Positions 34,957 to 43,577 of a DNA stretch of 64,000 bases are shown here, piece after piece. The notes below the pieces were generated by a model, which ran no database searches, was not told the DNA's origin, and worked only from the letters and a program-made list of their open reading frames with translations. A program made the position numbers and the translations under genes. Position 1 is the first letter of the stretch; every line of letters starts with the position of its first letter. Source of the stretch: DASZQL01 sp964391865 (GTDB lineage: Bacteria > Planctomycetota > Phycisphaerae > Phycisphaerales > UBA1924); contig CAYMNQ010000002.1 of assembly GCA_964391865.1 (NCBI GenBank), positions 248,001-312,000 of the forward strand, in the 5' to 3' direction.

Positions 34957-35351
34957 ACGCACTCGCCTCCATCCAACGCGGCCCCCGTCGAACCCAATCG
35001 CATCCCCCTCGGATGCGCAGCCCGGCTCGGCGGCGGGTGTTCATCGGTGAACCGGGGCATCTCCCACCACGATGGGTGGCGGAACGGCACGCCGACGGTC
35101 AGGCCGTGCGCGATGCATCGCCGCCGCCGATCACGCGGACCACGGGCGGACCTTCGCGCCGAAATCGAAGAATTCCGCGACGATCCGCTTGCACATCGGG
35201 CGGCCGTTTCTGATGCGCGCGGCCCGGAACCCGGGTTCTGGGACGCGCGGGGCGGCTCGAATCATGGTTTTCGGACGCGGCCGGCGGAACGCGGCTCGCT
35301 CACGCCGGTAGCATCTGCCGCGCGGGAGGGCCCGCCGACGTGAGGATGATT
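34957..35351. other. 395-bp divergent intergenic region
   Basis: Between the GspE-N domain gene (minus) and the MoxR gene (plus). GC content is high and the sequence has several short GC dyads (GAACCCGGGTTC near 35229, CCGGCTCGGCGGCGGG near 35027). Short frames run through it, but none has a credible start or composition. I see no RNA gene. It should hold two promoters. Confidence 0.4.
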
Positions 35352-36374
<1,023 letters not shown>

Positions 36375-36957
36375 GAAAACCCACCCGAGTTGGGCATGAG
36401 TGACCAAGGGTACAGAGTAAAATCTGAACGGTTTTCAACAATTTCGCCAGAATGAACTTGTCAGCAAGCGGATTGAAGATGAGAATCCGCGTTAGGGTAA
36501 TCATGGATTGTCGGCGGTAATGCTGGTGTGAAACCGATTGCTTGGCCGATGGGATGACGAGACCCTTTTGTTTCGGTTCCGAATGGCCGCCCCGGAATGT
36601 CGGCCTGGAAGTGAGCCTGAAGCATGTGCGTGGAGATGGAGCCAGGACGGCTCGGGGGAACCCGTAGCGACCCGTCGCAAAAGCTCCGCACCATTTTGGA
36701 GTGTGTTCAATCAAGAACGATCGTCCCGCTCGGGACGTACCAAATCATGTCGGCGTTGTGACGTGCGCCGCATGACGTAGCATCTCTCTCTCCTCCAGTG
36801 ACCCGCGAGTTGAAAAGCTCGCGGGTCGCTTTGTTTCGGCGTGCGAAGATGGCAAATAGCAACAGACAGTCACGGACACGGAGTTTGAGTCGAGCAAGCT
36901 CTTGCTTTCTTTGTCTGTGCTCGTCTGTGCCGTCTGCGGCAGAAACGGCTGCCGCGA
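36375..36957. other. 583-bp region of low GC without a clear gene
   Basis: GC content in 36375-36780 is visibly lower than in the flanks. No frame is convincing. A hairpin GTCCC-GCTC-GGGAC lies at 36723-36736, and a strong terminator-like hairpin at 36800-36836 points to a plus-strand transcript ending there. From 36862 to 36937 there is a degenerate inverted repeat of the ACAGACA/TGTCTGT kind, related to the one at 4162. I looked for tmRNA, RNase P RNA and SRP RNA hallmarks and saw none. It may hold an unrecognised RNA or a decayed gene. Confidence 0.45.
36800..36836 (+). terminator. Intrinsic terminator
   Basis: A perfect 10-bp stem, GACCCGCGAG (36800-36809) with CTCGCGGGTC (36818-36827), loop TTGAAAAG, followed by GCTTTGTTT. 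It reads as a terminator on the plus strand only. It is 425 bases after the MoxR stop, farther than usual, so it may end a separate plus-strand transcript. Confidence 0.75.
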
Positions 36958-37446
36958 TCACGCGCCCGGGCGCTGCTTTGGGAGCGCGCCGTTGTTCTGC
37001 TTGGCGTGCCGGCTGAGGGAGATGAGCGACGCGATGGCTTCGCGGATTTCAACCTCATCCAGCTCCGACACATGCCCGTCGGCGATGGCGGCGATGGCTT
37101 CGGCGCACTCCTTCACCGCGCTGGCGGCGGCGGAGTCGATCGAGTGCGACTCGCGGACGAAGTAGCCGCCCAGTTCCTGGCAGACGAAGTCCAGCACCTT
37201 GTCGCCCAGTTCGGGCTCGCAGCTTTGGAGCGCTTTCACGAACCGCTCGACCGGGTTCGGCTGGGCCCCGGAGCGCATGCGGTTCACCTGCCGGGTGGAG
37301 AGGTCCATCGAGCTCGCGAAGCGCTTGACGCCCACGCTGTCAACCATGTGATGGAAGAGCTCGTTGGCACGGCCGGAGGATTCATCGTTCTGAGGGGCGG
37401 GATCTGGCACGCGGGAGAGTCTAGCGATGGGGCGGGGCGACGCCAA
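36958..37446 (-). CDS. Hypothetical protein with possible helix-turn-helix
   Basis: A 162-residue soluble protein. Residues about 30-75 (VDSVGVKRFASSMDLSTRQVNRMRSG) have the spacing of a helix-turn-helix, and the rest is helical with an acidic C-terminal half (ELDEVEIREAIASLISL). The arrangement recalls small phage-type regulators, but no family can be named. The gene lies upstream-to-left of the metal ATPase gene's stop by 17 bp in the same orientation, so it may be the last gene of the ATPase operon and could regulate it. The start at 37446 is the only good one; a weak Shine-Dalgarno site. Confidence 0.6.
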   Translation of the reverse strand: MASPRPIARLSRVPDPAPQNDESSGRANELFHHMVDSVGVKRFASSMDLSTRQVNRMRSGAQPNPVERFVKALQSCEPELGDKVLDFVCQELGGYFVRESHSIDSAAASAVKECAEAIAAIADGHVSELDEVEIREAIASLISLSRHAKQNNGALPKQRPGA

Positions 37447-37462
37447 AGCCGACGGCGTGGCC

Positions 37463-39550
37463 TTACGCCGCCGCGGGGCCGGGGGCGCGGAGGCTGGCCG
37501 AGGCGCGCCGGGCGGGGGTTTCGGCGGCTTCCTTCATCGCGGCGGCGGTGGTGGCGTGCTGCTCGGTGGCGCTGAACTCCTCGCCGAAGCGGATGAGCCT
37601 GAAGCTGTTGCCGATGACGAAGAGGTCGGCGACGAAGTGGTAGAACGCGGCGAAGCCGATGGCGATGTTGCCCGTCGCCGCGATGACCAGCCCGATGATG
37701 GCGATGATGATCGACGCGGCGATGTTCTGCGCGATGATCGTGCGCGTGCGGCGGGCGAGCATCATCAGGAAGGGCACGCGCGAGAGGTCGTCGGTCATCA
37801 GCGCCACGCCCGCGGAGTTGGTGGCGATGTCGCTGCCCGAGAGGCCCATCGCGATGCCGACGTCGGCGGTGGCGAGCGACGGGCCGTCGTTGATGCCGTC
37901 GCCCACCATCATGACGCGCTGGCCCTTGGCCACGATGCGCCGGATCAGTTCGTGCTTCTCTTCGGGGAGGCACTCGGCTTCGATGAGATCGACGCCGACG
38001 GTGACGCCGACGCGCTTGGCGACGGCGAAGCGGTCGCCCGTGAAGAGCGCGACTGAGCGCGTACCCAGCTCGCGCAGTTTTTCGACGACGCCCTTCGCGT
38101 TGTAGCGGAGTTTGTCTTCGAGACCCACCGCGCCGAGGTACTTGCCGTCGCGCATGATGTGGACGCCGGTCATGCCCTCGATCTTGGCTTCGACCTGCTC
38201 GACGGCGCTGCGGGCGGCGGGGTTCAGTTCGACGAGCCACGTCGGTCGGCCGGCGAGAATCTGCGATGAGCCGCGGGTGGCGCGCACGCCCCGGCCGTGG
38301 ACTTCCTCGTGCTGCCAGCCGGATTCGGGCGAAACGCGGGCCATCGCCGCGGTGGAGATGATGCTGCGCGCCAACGGGTGGTTCGAACTCTGCTCCGCAT
38401 CGGCGGCGCCTTGAAGCAGTTCAGCGCCCTCGACGCCCGGCGCGGGCGCGAGCCGGCTGACGGCGAACTTGCCCGTGGTCAGCGTGCCGGTTTTGTCGAG
38501 CACGACGGTATCAATGTTGGCGGCGGCTTCGAGATAGCTCGTCTGCTTGATGAGGATGCCCAAACGCGCGGCGGCGGCGAAGGAGGCCATCATCGCGGTG
38601 GGGCTGGAGATCAGCAGCGCGGAGGGGCACACGACGACGAGCACGGTGATCGCGGTGTCGATGTTCTGCGTGAGGTACCACACCAGCGCCGCCGTCACGA
38701 GCGCGACGGGGACGAAGTAGCGCGCGACCTGTTCGATCAGCAGTTGGCGCGGCGTGCGCGACGATTCCGCTTCGCGGATCAGGGCGGCGACCTTGCCGAT
38801 GGTCGTGTCTTCACCCACGCTGGTGACGCGCAGGTCGATCGCGCCGGTGAGGTTGGTCGTGCCGGCGTAGACGCTGCCGCCCGGCTGCACTTCAACGGGC
38901 ATGGCTTCGCCCGTCAGCGATGCCTGGTTGATGCTCGATTGCCCGCTGGTGACCACGCCGTCGACGGGCAGGTTCTCGCCGGGACGGACGCGGACGATCG
39001 AGCCGACCTTCACTTCCGAAAGGCTGACTTCGCGCTCGCCCGAAGCATCGACGAGGCGCGCGGTGTCGGGGGTGAGTTGGACGAGGTCTTCGATCGCGCG
39101 CCGAGCGCCCCACGCCGTGCGGCGGAGTGCCTGGTCGGCGACGAGCAGGATGAACGCGAGATAGCCGGCGGCTTCGTACTTGCCGGTGGCGATGGCGGCG
39201 AGGATGGCGATGGCGGCGAGGGTGCTGCTGGAGGGCTGCCCGCGCCGGATCTCCCGCCACGCGGAGTAGAAGAGGCCCGCGCCGAGGACGAAGGCGCCGA
39301 TGGCGGCGGGGATCTGCGCGACTTCATCGGAGGCGAGATGGAACCAGCGCGTGATGGTAGTGACGAAGACGAGCAGGCCGCCGACGCAGTAGGCGAGAAT
39401 CCAGCGCTCGAGTTCGAGTTCGTGGTGGGCGCAGCATTCGAGGCTGCCGTCGTGCTCGTGATGATGGTGATGCTTATTGGCGTGCTTCGCCGCGGACTTG
39501 CGGGCGTGATCGTGCTCGAGTTCAGCAACGCCGGTCTGGATCGACGACAT
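37463..39550 (-). CDS. Heavy-metal-translocating P1B-type ATPase with CPS motif
   Basis: A 695-residue heavy-metal P-type ATPase, expected to export a metal ion. The N-terminus has a His/Cys-rich metal-binding stretch (NKHHHHHEHDGSLECCAHH, residues 25-43) in place of a CxxC HMA domain. Family marks are TGEAMPV (213), the phosphorylation site DKTGTLTTG (Asp352), the HP motif in SSNHPLARSI and GDGINDGPSLATADVG. The membrane metal-site motif reads CPS (308-310), whereas CPC, SPC or CPH are usual. The ATG at 39550 is preferred to an in-frame one 54 bases upstream. The metal cannot be predicted; the His-rich N-terminus suggests zinc, cobalt or nickel. Confidence 0.92.
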   Translation of the reverse strand: MSSIQTGVAELEHDHARKSAAKHANKHHHHHEHDGSLECCAHHELELERWILAYCVGGLLVFVTTITRWFHLASDEVAQIPAAIGAFVLGAGLFYSAWREIRRGQPSSSTLAAIAILAAIATGKYEAAGYLAFILLVADQALRRTAWGARRAIEDLVQLTPDTARLVDASGEREVSLSEVKVGSIVRVRPGENLPVDGVVTSGQSSINQASLTGEAMPVEVQPGGSVYAGTTNLTGAIDLRVTSVGEDTTIGKVAALIREAESSRTPRQLLIEQVARYFVPVALVTAALVWYLTQNIDTAITVLVVVCPSALLISSPTAMMASFAAAARLGILIKQTSYLEAAANIDTVVLDKTGTLTTGKFAVSRLAPAPGVEGAELLQGAADAEQSSNHPLARSIISTAAMARVSPESGWQHEEVHGRGVRATRGSSQILAGRPTWLVELNPAARSAVEQVEAKIEGMTGVHIMRDGKYLGAVGLEDKLRYNAKGVVEKLRELGTRSVALFTGDRFAVAKRVGVTVGVDLIEAECLPEEKHELIRRIVAKGQRVMMVGDGINDGPSLATADVGIAMGLSGSDIATNSAGVALMTDDLSRVPFLMMLARRTRTIIAQNIAASIIIAIIGLVIAATGNIAIGFAAFYHFVADLFVIGNSFRLIRFGEEFSATEQHATTAAAMKEAAETPARRASASLRAPGPAAA

Positions 39551-39860
39551 GCGGTGACTCCGGGGCCGGGGGGCGGGGGCGGCACACGAACTAGAACCAA
39601 ACACATGATCGCCCGATGAGTATCGTAGCCGGTCAGCCGTGGACCGGCGCGTGACGACGGTACGCGGGGGAGCGGGCGGGGTTGCACAATCATGGGGCGT
39701 GTGCGACGGGCTTCCGCGGCTCGGGGAGGATGCCGTTGGTGCGCGGCACCGGAGAGGGTTGACTCAGCACGGGCATCGGGCCGGAGCCGCCAAAGCTCGT
39801 CGCACCTCAAGGCATGCCGCCTGCCGCGCGTTGTGGGCGCGACATACGGGTTCGGCGTGC

Positions 39861-39888
39861 CATCGAAGTCGGCTCGGCGACTTCGATG
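39861..39888. repeat. Palindromic repeat, copy 1 (hairpin only)
   Basis: CATCGAAGTCG (39861-39871) pairs with CGACTTCGATG (39878-39888), an 11-bp perfect stem with a six-base loop. Same stem family as the copies at 39904 and 42337, but without the second half of the element. Confidence 0.8.
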
Positions 39889-39903
39889 CGATCAACGCGG
39901 GAT

Positions 39904-39966
39904 CATCGAAGTCTCAAAGCAGACTTCGATGGCACGTCGGGCATCGGACTTCGATGCCACCTGCCG
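39904..39966. repeat. Palindromic repeat, copy 2 (complete)
   Basis: CATCGAAGTCT / AGACTTCGATG forms an 11-bp stem with loop CAAAGC, followed by GCACGTCGG and a second hairpin GGCATCG / CGATGCC (39940-39958), then CACCTGCCG. This is the best-preserved two-hairpin copy of the element. Confidence 0.85.
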
Positions 39967-40048
39967 CAACCCTCCATCAGGGCACGCATCCTCGGATCAC
40001 GTGTCAACCATGTCCCCGAACGCTGTCAGGGATGTCTCCGGTCTATAC

Positions 40049-40103
40049 ACAAAGCAGACTTCGATGGCACGTCGGACGCAGGAGTTCGATGCCACCCGCC
40101 GGC
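40049..40103. repeat. Palindromic repeat, copy 3 (left arm missing)
   Basis: Starts at CACAAAGCAGACTTCGATGG and continues GCACGTCGGACGCAGGAGTTCGATGCC (in two parts) to CACCCGCCGG. It keeps the right arm of the first hairpin and all of the second half. It lies 38 bases after the stop of the FGE-like gene. Confidence 0.8.
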
Positions 40104-40140
40104 GCCGAGGTGATCAGAATGCCGATGCGCTTGATGCTCT

Positions 40141-41235
40141 TCATCGTATTCTCCGGGTCAGGGTCCACAAGAACGGCAACGCTACGACAACTCCCGACGG
40201 CGCCGGGATTGAGGACGCGATGCGGAAGCTGAGGGCTGCGCCAAAAGTAGATGGGAAATAGCCACCGCTCAGTCGGTCGGCTCGATCGCCGAGGTCGAAG
40301 CCGAGTGGGCCAAAGACGATGGACGGGCCGTCGGTCAGCCGGAACCTCGGCGGCTCGCTCGGATCGATGAATGCGTCTTCCAGCCACTCTTCGGCTCCGC
40401 CGCTCGCGTCGAGGAGTCCCCAAGGGGTGATCGTCTGCGGGTATGCCCCTAGCGGGATGAAGTTGGCGGCGAACCCGATCTGCTGACTGAGCGTCGCGCT
40501 CGTTTCTCCCACGCCCGGCAGGCCCGGCACGGGCGCGGTGTCGGAGGAGTTCGAATGCAGCCACCAGCCCGGCTGATCGGGGCCGAAGCGGTTGGGATCG
40601 AAATGCACCGCTTTCATCCACTCGTCGAGCGTGGGGATCCAGAACTTCGCGTCCGGCGAGTGGGTCAACTGATCGTTGAAGGAGCCGTCGGGGTTGAACG
40701 TGAAGGTCGAGGTGTCATAGGCGCCGCTTGCGATCGCGGCGAGCGTTGGCTGCTTGTCATTGTGCAGCCAGTTGCAGTACATCGCCGCGTCGCGCCAGGT
40801 GATGCCGTAGACCGGGTTGAGGGCGGGGGCGGGCAGCGATGCGAGCTGCCAGCGGATGCCGGGGCCGAAGTAGTTCGGGTCCTGCACAGCGCCCCATGTC
40901 AGTCCGATTGTGCCGAACCACGCGAGTTCGCTCGACTGCGTCGAGAAGGTATTGACGAATTCCAGCCACTGGGCGGTGGTGATCTCGAGCTTGCTGATCC
41001 GGTACTCGTAATCGACGCCGCCCCGCGGCCGCGCGCCGCCCGGCCCTCCAAGAGAGAGCATCGTGCCTGCATTCCCCGGTGAGCCGATGGTCGCCCAGTG
41101 AATGTCATAATCCGGCACCCCGCCGGCCCCCCCGGCGAGGCACGGCATTGCCGTCAATGCCGCTACCGACAGCGCGGCGATGCCTCGGCAAAGCCGCCCA
41201 ATACGGCACACTCGTTCACAACGGCGCTGCTTCAT
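40141..41235 (-). CDS. Formylglycine-generating-enzyme-like secreted protein with PEP-CTERM-like tail
   Basis: A 364-residue exported protein of the sulfatase-modifying-factor (FGE) fold. The ATG at 41235 opens a signal peptide (IAALSVAALTAMPCLAGG). Family features are ISKLEITTAQWLEFVNTF, NPVYGITWRDAAMYCNWL, FWIPTLDEWMKAVHFD, GLLDASGGAEEWLEDAF and LSFRIAS near the end. The two active-site cysteines of true FGE are not present near the C-terminus, so it is probably a binding or structural relative. The end SIPAPSGVVVALPFLWTLTRRIR in total fits a PEP-CTERM sorting tail with a PAP core. Palindromic repeats flank the gene on both sides. Confidence 0.82.
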   Translation of the reverse strand: MKQRRCERVCRIGRLCRGIAALSVAALTAMPCLAGGAGGVPDYDIHWATIGSPGNAGTMLSLGGPGGARPRGGVDYEYRISKLEITTAQWLEFVNTFSTQSSELAWFGTIGLTWGAVQDPNYFGPGIRWQLASLPAPALNPVYGITWRDAAMYCNWLHNDKQPTLAAIASGAYDTSTFTFNPDGSFNDQLTHSPDAKFWIPTLDEWMKAVHFDPNRFGPDQPGWWLHSNSSDTAPVPGLPGVGETSATLSQQIGFAANFIPLGAYPQTITPWGLLDASGGAEEWLEDAFIDPSEPPRFRLTDGPSIVFGPLGFDLGDRADRLSGGYFPSTFGAALSFRIASSIPAPSGVVVALPFLWTLTRRIR

Positions 41236-41345
41236 GGTGCGATCCTTGTCTGTGCGCGGGCATCGACCAACAGTTTCGGTGAATGGCTCGGCGGGGCGTG
41301 AGAATCGTGTGAGGGCGTCGGCGTGGATGCAATCGCGCGGCGGGG

Positions 41346-41410
41346 ATGTTCGAAGCCTCAAAGCACACTTGGATGGCGCGTCGGACGCAGGAGTTCGATG
41401 CTATCCGCTG
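41346..41410. repeat. Palindromic repeat, copy 4 (diverged)
   Basis: ATGTTCGAAGCCTCAAAGCA then CACTTGGATGGCGCGTCGG and ACGCAGGAGTTCGATGCTAT. It matches copies 3 and 5 over its full length with several substitutions in the stem, so the first hairpin is weakened. Confidence 0.75.
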
Positions 41411-41465
41411 AAGTGCGCCAATCATGCTCCCTGCACCCCGTTGGGGTGCGCGCGAATGAGGTCGC

Positions 41466-41562
41466 TGACCGGGGGTCTGCGCGGCTGCGCCGCTGCGACC
41501 CCCGGCAACGGGCCGACAGCCCTTCGGGCTGGAGAGCTGAGGATTTCGACGGGGGATTTTGA
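41466..41562. repeat. 97-bp structured direct repeat, copy A
   Basis: It begins with a long inverted repeat, CCGGGGGTC (41469-41477) with GACCCCCGG (41497-41505), whose inner part GCGGC-TGC-GCCGC also pairs, followed by a second hairpin CAGCCC-TTC-GGGCTG (41517-41531) and a purine-rich tail. Copy B differs by four substitutions. Confidence 0.85.
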
Positions 41563-41689
41563 GTCGTGGATCGTGAAGCTTGGATCGTGAAGTTTGAATC
41601 GCGAATCTTGAAGCGCGAATCTTGAGTCGTGAAGCTTGAAGCGTGAATCTTGAATCGTGAAGCTTGAATCGCAAATCTTGAATCTTCTC
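41563..41689. repeat. Degenerate heptanucleotide tandem array A
   Basis: About nine 14-bp units made of two related heptamers (consensus CTTGAATCGTGAAG, i.e. GAATCGT plus GAAGCTT). Substitutions are scattered, but the 7-bp period is kept throughout. No spacers of unique sequence are present. Confidence 0.85.
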
Positions 41690-41786
41690 TGACCGGGGGT
41701 CTGCGCGGCTGTGCCGCTGCGACCCCCGGCAACGGGCCGACAGCCCTTCGGGCTGGAGAGCGGAGGATTTCGGCGGAGGATTTTGA
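41690..41786. repeat. 97-bp structured direct repeat, copy B
   Basis: Same length and order as copy A at 41466, with the same two hairpins and four substitutions, none an indel. It is again followed directly by a heptanucleotide array. Confidence 0.85.
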
Positions 41787-41917
41787 ATGGTGAATCGTGA
41801 AGCTTGAATCGTAAGTCTTGGATCGTGAAGCTTGAATCGTGAAGCTTGAGTTGTGAGTCCTGAGTTGTGCGTGTTGAATTGTGAATCTTGAGTTGTGAAT
41901 CGTGAGTGTTGAGAGAA
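41787..41917. repeat. Degenerate heptanucleotide tandem array B
   Basis: A second array of about nine 14-bp units (CTTGAATCGTGAAG and variants such as TTGAGTTGTGAGTC), more diverged toward its right end. The 97-bp element plus array thus forms a unit of about 225 bp that is repeated twice. Confidence 0.8.
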
Positions 41918-42336
41918 AACCCGTCGACGGGCGGATCGAAGATGGCTCGGCTTTCGCCGAGCTTCGAAACTGGTGTCGGCGGGGGCGGGGCGGTGTGTGC
42001 CGCCGCGCCGGGTCCGCCGATCGAGCCGGACTCTGACTCGCGCGGGGTCGTCTGCAGCCGAGCCGCGGGAGTGGAGGACGCCGCGGGCGCGCCCTCTACC
42101 TATCCCGGTTTGCGTCACGGGCGCGCGCACAAACGTGAACCTGCGCGCGGGTCGTCGCGAATAGCTGCGATCAGAAGTGCCTGATTTTTCAGGGGTTGTG
42201 GCGGTGCGCAGAGTTTATGCGGCTTGTTGCCGAATTCTTCGGGGACATGTCAGCGGCGCGCGCACAACGAGTGACCTGCGGGCTCGGCGTGCGGTCGAAG
42301 ACGGGTTGTCCGCTGCGGTGCGCTCGACGCGAAGCA

Positions 42337-42400
42337 CATCGAAGTCTCAAAGCAGACTTCGATGGCACGTTGGAGGCAGGACTTTGATGCCGCCCGCCGG
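42337..42400. repeat. Palindromic repeat, copy 5
   Basis: CATCGAAGTCT (42337-42347) and AGACTTCGATG form the same perfect stem as copy 2. The second half (GCACGTTGGAGGCAGGACTT) is more diverged and ends CCGCCCGCCGG. It lies about 50 bases before the gpsA start. Confidence 0.85.
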
Positions 42401-42451
42401 ACCGGCGGGTGCGTGTTGTGGTGGTGCCGGGAACGGTACGCTTGGTGGTCC

Positions 42452-43501
42452 ATGCCACGAACCGACATCACCATCCTGGGCGACGGACAGATGGGTTTAG
42501 TGTGCGCGGCGATTCTGGCGTCGCAGCCCGGCGTGGGGCGGATCGCGCTGTGGTGTCATGATCGGCGGGATGCGGAGGTGCTGGCGCAGACGCGGCGGTC
42601 GGCGCGGCTGCCGATGATCACGCTGCCGGCGCGGGTTGAAGTGACGAGCGATGCGGATGCGGCGCTGATGGGGGCGGAGCTGGTGATCTGCGCCGTGCCC
42701 ACGCAGTTCATCCGGCGGGTGTGGGAGGGGCTGGCGGGGAGCGCGGGGCGGGCGGCGGGGGCGAGCGTGGTGAGCGTCGCGAAGGGGATCGAGATCGACA
42801 CGCTGCTGACGCCGACGGAGATCGTGCGTGAGGTGCTCGGCGCGTCGGCGAGCGCGGCGGCGAAGGAACTCGCTTCGGCGTCGCGGTGCTGCGTGTTCAG
42901 CGGGCCGACGATCGCGCCGGAGCTGGCGCGGTGCCTGCCGGCGACGATGGTGGCGGCGAGCGAGAACGAAGCGCTCGCGAAGCGGGTGCAGGAACTCTTC
43001 ACGACCAGCTATCTGCGGGTGTACACGGCGAACGACCCGATCGGCGTGGAGGTAGCGGGGGCGACGAAGAATGTGATCGCGATCGCCGCGGGCGTGCTGG
43101 ATGGGCTTCAGGCGGGGCACAACGCCAAGAGCGCGCTGCTGGCGCGCGGGCTCGCGGAGATCGCGCGGCTTGGGGCGGCGATGGGCGCGAAGCCCGAGAC
43201 GTTCTATGGGCTCGCGGGCGTGGGGGATTTGGCGACGACGTGCTTCAGCCCGGAGGGGCGGAACCGCTCGCTGGGTGAGGCGCTGGGGAAGGGCGAGTCG
43301 CTCGCTTCGTACCTGAACCGGACGGACTCGGTGGTGGAGGGCGTGGCGACGACGATGGGCGTGATGGAACTCGCGCGGCGGCACGGCGTGGAGATGCCCA
43401 TCACCAGCGCCGTGCATGCGGTGCTGTACGAGCGCGTCGACCCGATCGACGCGATCGCGCGGCTGATGAGCCGCACGCCGAAGGCGGAGCGGGTGGGGTA
43501 A
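42452..43501 (+). CDS. gpsA: Glycerol-3-phosphate dehydrogenase [NAD(P)+]
   Basis: NAD(P)-dependent glycerol-3-phosphate dehydrogenase, 349 residues, making sn-glycerol 3-phosphate for phospholipid synthesis. The N-terminal dinucleotide motif is ITILGDGQMGLVCAAIL (GDGQMG, where GxGxWG is more usual). ISVVKG-like VVSVAKGIEID, VFSGPTIAPELA, GVEVAGATKNVIAIAAGV with the catalytic Lys, and HNAKSALLARGLAEI follow in the right order, as does GVGDLATTCFS. The ATG at 42452 is chosen because it opens the Rossmann fold; an earlier in-frame ATG at 42362 lies in a palindromic repeat. No strong Shine-Dalgarno site is seen. Confidence 0.95.
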   Translation: MPRTDITILGDGQMGLVCAAILASQPGVGRIALWCHDRRDAEVLAQTRRSARLPMITLPARVEVTSDADAALMGAELVICAVPTQFIRRVWEGLAGSAGRAAGASVVSVAKGIEIDTLLTPTEIVREVLGASASAAAKELASASRCCVFSGPTIAPELARCLPATMVAASENEALAKRVQELFTTSYLRVYTANDPIGVEVAGATKNVIAIAAGVLDGLQAGHNAKSALLARGLAEIARLGAAMGAKPETFYGLAGVGDLATTCFSPEGRNRSLGEALGKGESLASYLNRTDSVVEGVATTMGVMELARRHGVEMPITSAVHAVLYERVDPIDAIARLMSRTPKAERVG

Positions 43502-43577
43502 GTGCTGCCCTGTCTTTGCCGACAGAGACGCGGAGACTGCGCCCCGGCCCGGATGAAGAGCGTATTCTCGTGGCGGT

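Larger units (their letters stand above)
39551..40140. other. 590-bp repeat-bearing intergenic region
   Basis: No gene seen. It separates the metal ATPase (minus, its promoter side) from the 3' end of the FGE-like gene. It contains three palindromic repeat copies (39861-39888, 39904-39966, 40049-40103) and otherwise GC-rich sequence without coding character. Confidence 0.6.
41236..42451. other. 1.2-kb repeat-rich region without genes
   Basis: The longest gene-free stretch of the window. In order it holds a palindromic repeat copy (41346-41410), a small hairpin (CACCCC-GTT-GGGGTG near 41435), two 97-bp direct repeats with double hairpins (41466 and 41690), each followed by an array of degenerate 7-bp units, a pair of loose direct repeats (GCGCGCACAA...TGACCTGCG type, near 42120 and 42253) and a last palindromic copy (42337-42400). 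No frame across it has real coding character. Confidence 0.8.

Noticed and set aside
36461..36694. A 77-codon minus-strand frame with a stretch (DIPGRPFGTETKGSRHPIGQ) that faintly resembles part of phenylalanyl-tRNA synthetase alpha
   Set aside because: The similarity is short, the rest does not align, there is no good ribosome site, and the frame ends too early. It could be a decayed fragment, but I cannot support a feature.
36375..36800. tmRNA, RNase P RNA or SRP RNA in the low-GC gap
   Set aside because: I found no T-loop/CCA end, no GAGGAAAGTCC-type P4 element and no SRP tetraloop-helix consensus on either strand.
41563..41917. Possible CRISPR array
   Set aside because: The units are 7-14 bp, contiguous and degenerate, with no unique spacers, no repeat of 23-40 bp and no cas genes in the window.
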